DNA from: Leptospiraceae bacterium
Lineage (GTDB): Bacteria > Spirochaetota > Leptospiria > Leptospirales > Leptonemataceae
Length of the DNA: 5,998 nucleotides
NCBI GenBank assembly: GCA_020440935.1
Contig: JAGRNC010000172.1
Location: 1 to 5,998 of the forward strand
Direction: 5' to 3'
Each line of letters opens with the position of its first letter. Within the stretch, counting starts at the first letter, position 1. Of this stretch, positions 5,706-5,998 are shown one piece after another. The position numbers were made by a program, and so were the translations under genes. The notes under the pieces are model-generated. The model made no database searches, was not told the DNA's origin, and saw nothing but the letters and a program-made list of their open reading frames with translations.

Positions 5706-5860
5706 ATGTGACATAATCCTGGGCCCAGACTGGAGGCGCCTATTAGAGCCGAGTCGCTCGGATGTGTGTTTCGCTAATGGGACATAATCCGGCGCTGAGA
5801 GAACTGTCGCAATGTGACATAATCCGGGCGCCGGATACCATCGGAAATGTGACAAAATCC
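5706..5860 (+). repeat. Array of four 14-bp direct repeats (consensus ATGTGACATAATCC), possible mobile-element end
   Basis: Copies are at 5706-5719 (exact), 5777-5790 (one change, ATGGGACA...), 5812-5825 (exact) and 5847-5860 (one change, ...ACAAAATCC). Start-to-start distances are 71, 35 and 35 bases, so the last three are strictly periodic and the first is at about two periods. Copies 1 to 3 are each followed by a G/C-rich, partly palindromic segment (for example CTGGGCCCAG at 5719-5728). Repeated same-orientation sites of this sort are known at the ends of elements such as the IS21 family, Tn7 and Mu, where they bind the transposase. The array lies between lexA and the 3' end of an unidentified gene. 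No matching opposite end or target duplication is in the window. Confidence 0.7.
5787..5836. repeat. 9-bp perfect inverted repeat within the repeat array
   Basis: ATCCGGCGC (5787-5795), starting inside repeat copy 2, is the exact reverse complement of GCGCCGGAT (5828-5836), just after copy 3. The second arm also takes part in a local hairpin, ATCCGG-GCG-CCGGAT (5822-5836). The two structures are mutually exclusive. They may be part of a protein-binding or RNA structure linked with the array, or a by-product of the repeat consensus. Confidence 0.4.
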
Positions 5861-5894
5861 CATCCATAGCTTGCTCATAGAATTCCTGGTTCCA

Positions 5895-5998
5895 TTAGCG
5901 CAGTTCATCGATGTGAGCTTCTTCCAGCGATTGGAATGGGTGCCGGAAGAATAGTCGTTCAAGACTTTCAATATGGTCGGTTATGTCCGTCAGCAAGA
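5895..5998 (-). CDS. 3' end of an unidentified gene (5' part outside window)
   Basis: The - strand frame is open from the window edge to TAA at 5897-5895, giving 33 residues: 'LLTDITDHIESLERLFF' then 'RHPFQSLEEAHIDELR'. The amphipathic, acidic, protein-like composition suggests real coding sequence rather than chance. The same frame after the TAA continues with 'WNQEFYEQAMDG', which also reads as plausible protein, before it enters the 14-bp repeat array. The TAA may therefore be a nonsense change in an older, longer gene. I do not recognise the family; with repeats directly downstream, a transposase or other mobile-element gene is a reasonable guess but only that. Confidence 0.45.
   Translation of the reverse strand, partial: LLTDITDHIESLERLFFRHPFQSLEEAHIDELR

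Noticed and set aside
5631..5720. Canonical leptospiral SOS box TTTG-N5-CAAA upstream of lexA
   Set aside because: TTTG half-sites occur, but no CAAA at the required spacing is visible; the tandem repeat is reported separately.
5706..5860. CRISPR array
   Set aside because: The 35-base period invites it, but the repeats are only 14 bp with about 21-bp intervals, the interval sequences share G/C-rich motifs, and there are only four copies with one gap at double distance.
5667..5867. 66-residue open frame on the - strand (and another at 5774-5971)
   Set aside because: Both run through the repeat array, so they contain repeated 'SHF/MSH' fragments, and neither has a ribosome binding site or protein-like composition.

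Overview
The window looks like chromosomal DNA of a spirochaete from the Leptospira/Leptonema/Turneriella lineage. The main reason is the LexA protein, whose DNA-binding segment (around 'ITAKGAYDHLKAIEKKGY') matches my memory of leptospiral LexA closely. By eye, base composition is near-balanced to slightly G+C-rich, which fits Leptonema or Turneriella better than classical Leptospira. The assignment is an inference from memory, not from a search.

Left half, + strand: the tail of a SpoIIE/RsbU-type PP2C phosphatase (1-236) overlaps by ATGA a TIGR02757/DUF2400 protein (233-1111). The latter carries an HhH-GPD-like 'PLDVH' motif and a C-terminal Cys-x8-Cys-x2-Cys-x5-Cys cluster. After 51 bases comes a zinc-dependent PIG-L deacetylase of BshB1 type (1163-1846). 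It overlaps, through a TTGA junction, a 478-residue protein with a GHQP...HPG motif and a C-terminal coiled coil (1843-3279), which I read as a BshC-like partner. Together these two look like a low-molecular-weight-thiol (bacillithiol or similar) module: one removes an acetyl group from an amino sugar and the other plausibly adds cysteine. No glycosyltransferase (BshA) lies in the window.

A convergent gap (3280-3387) holds only weak hairpins. Right half, - strand: lexA (5633-5019) is followed after one base by pyrD (5017-3905), so the SOS repressor and the quinone-linked dihydroorotate dehydrogenase appear to be co-transcribed and probably translationally coupled. Downstream, after 184 bases, is a small zinc-ribbon protein (3720-3388) with its own good ribosome binding site.

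Right end: upstream of lexA is a tandem 15-bp repeat that runs into the start codon (candidate autoregulatory operator). Beyond it are four direct copies of a 14-bp motif close to ATGTGACATAATCC, with starts 71, 35 and 35 bases apart, next to the 3' end of an unidentified - strand reading frame. The spacing and placement suggest the end of a mobile element (multiple transposase-binding sites) that stops about 70 bases from lexA, but the element itself lies outside the window. The items most worth checking are this repeat array, the Fe-S-like cysteine cluster in the DUF2400 protein, the BshB1 plus GHQP-protein pair, and the lexA-pyrD linkage.
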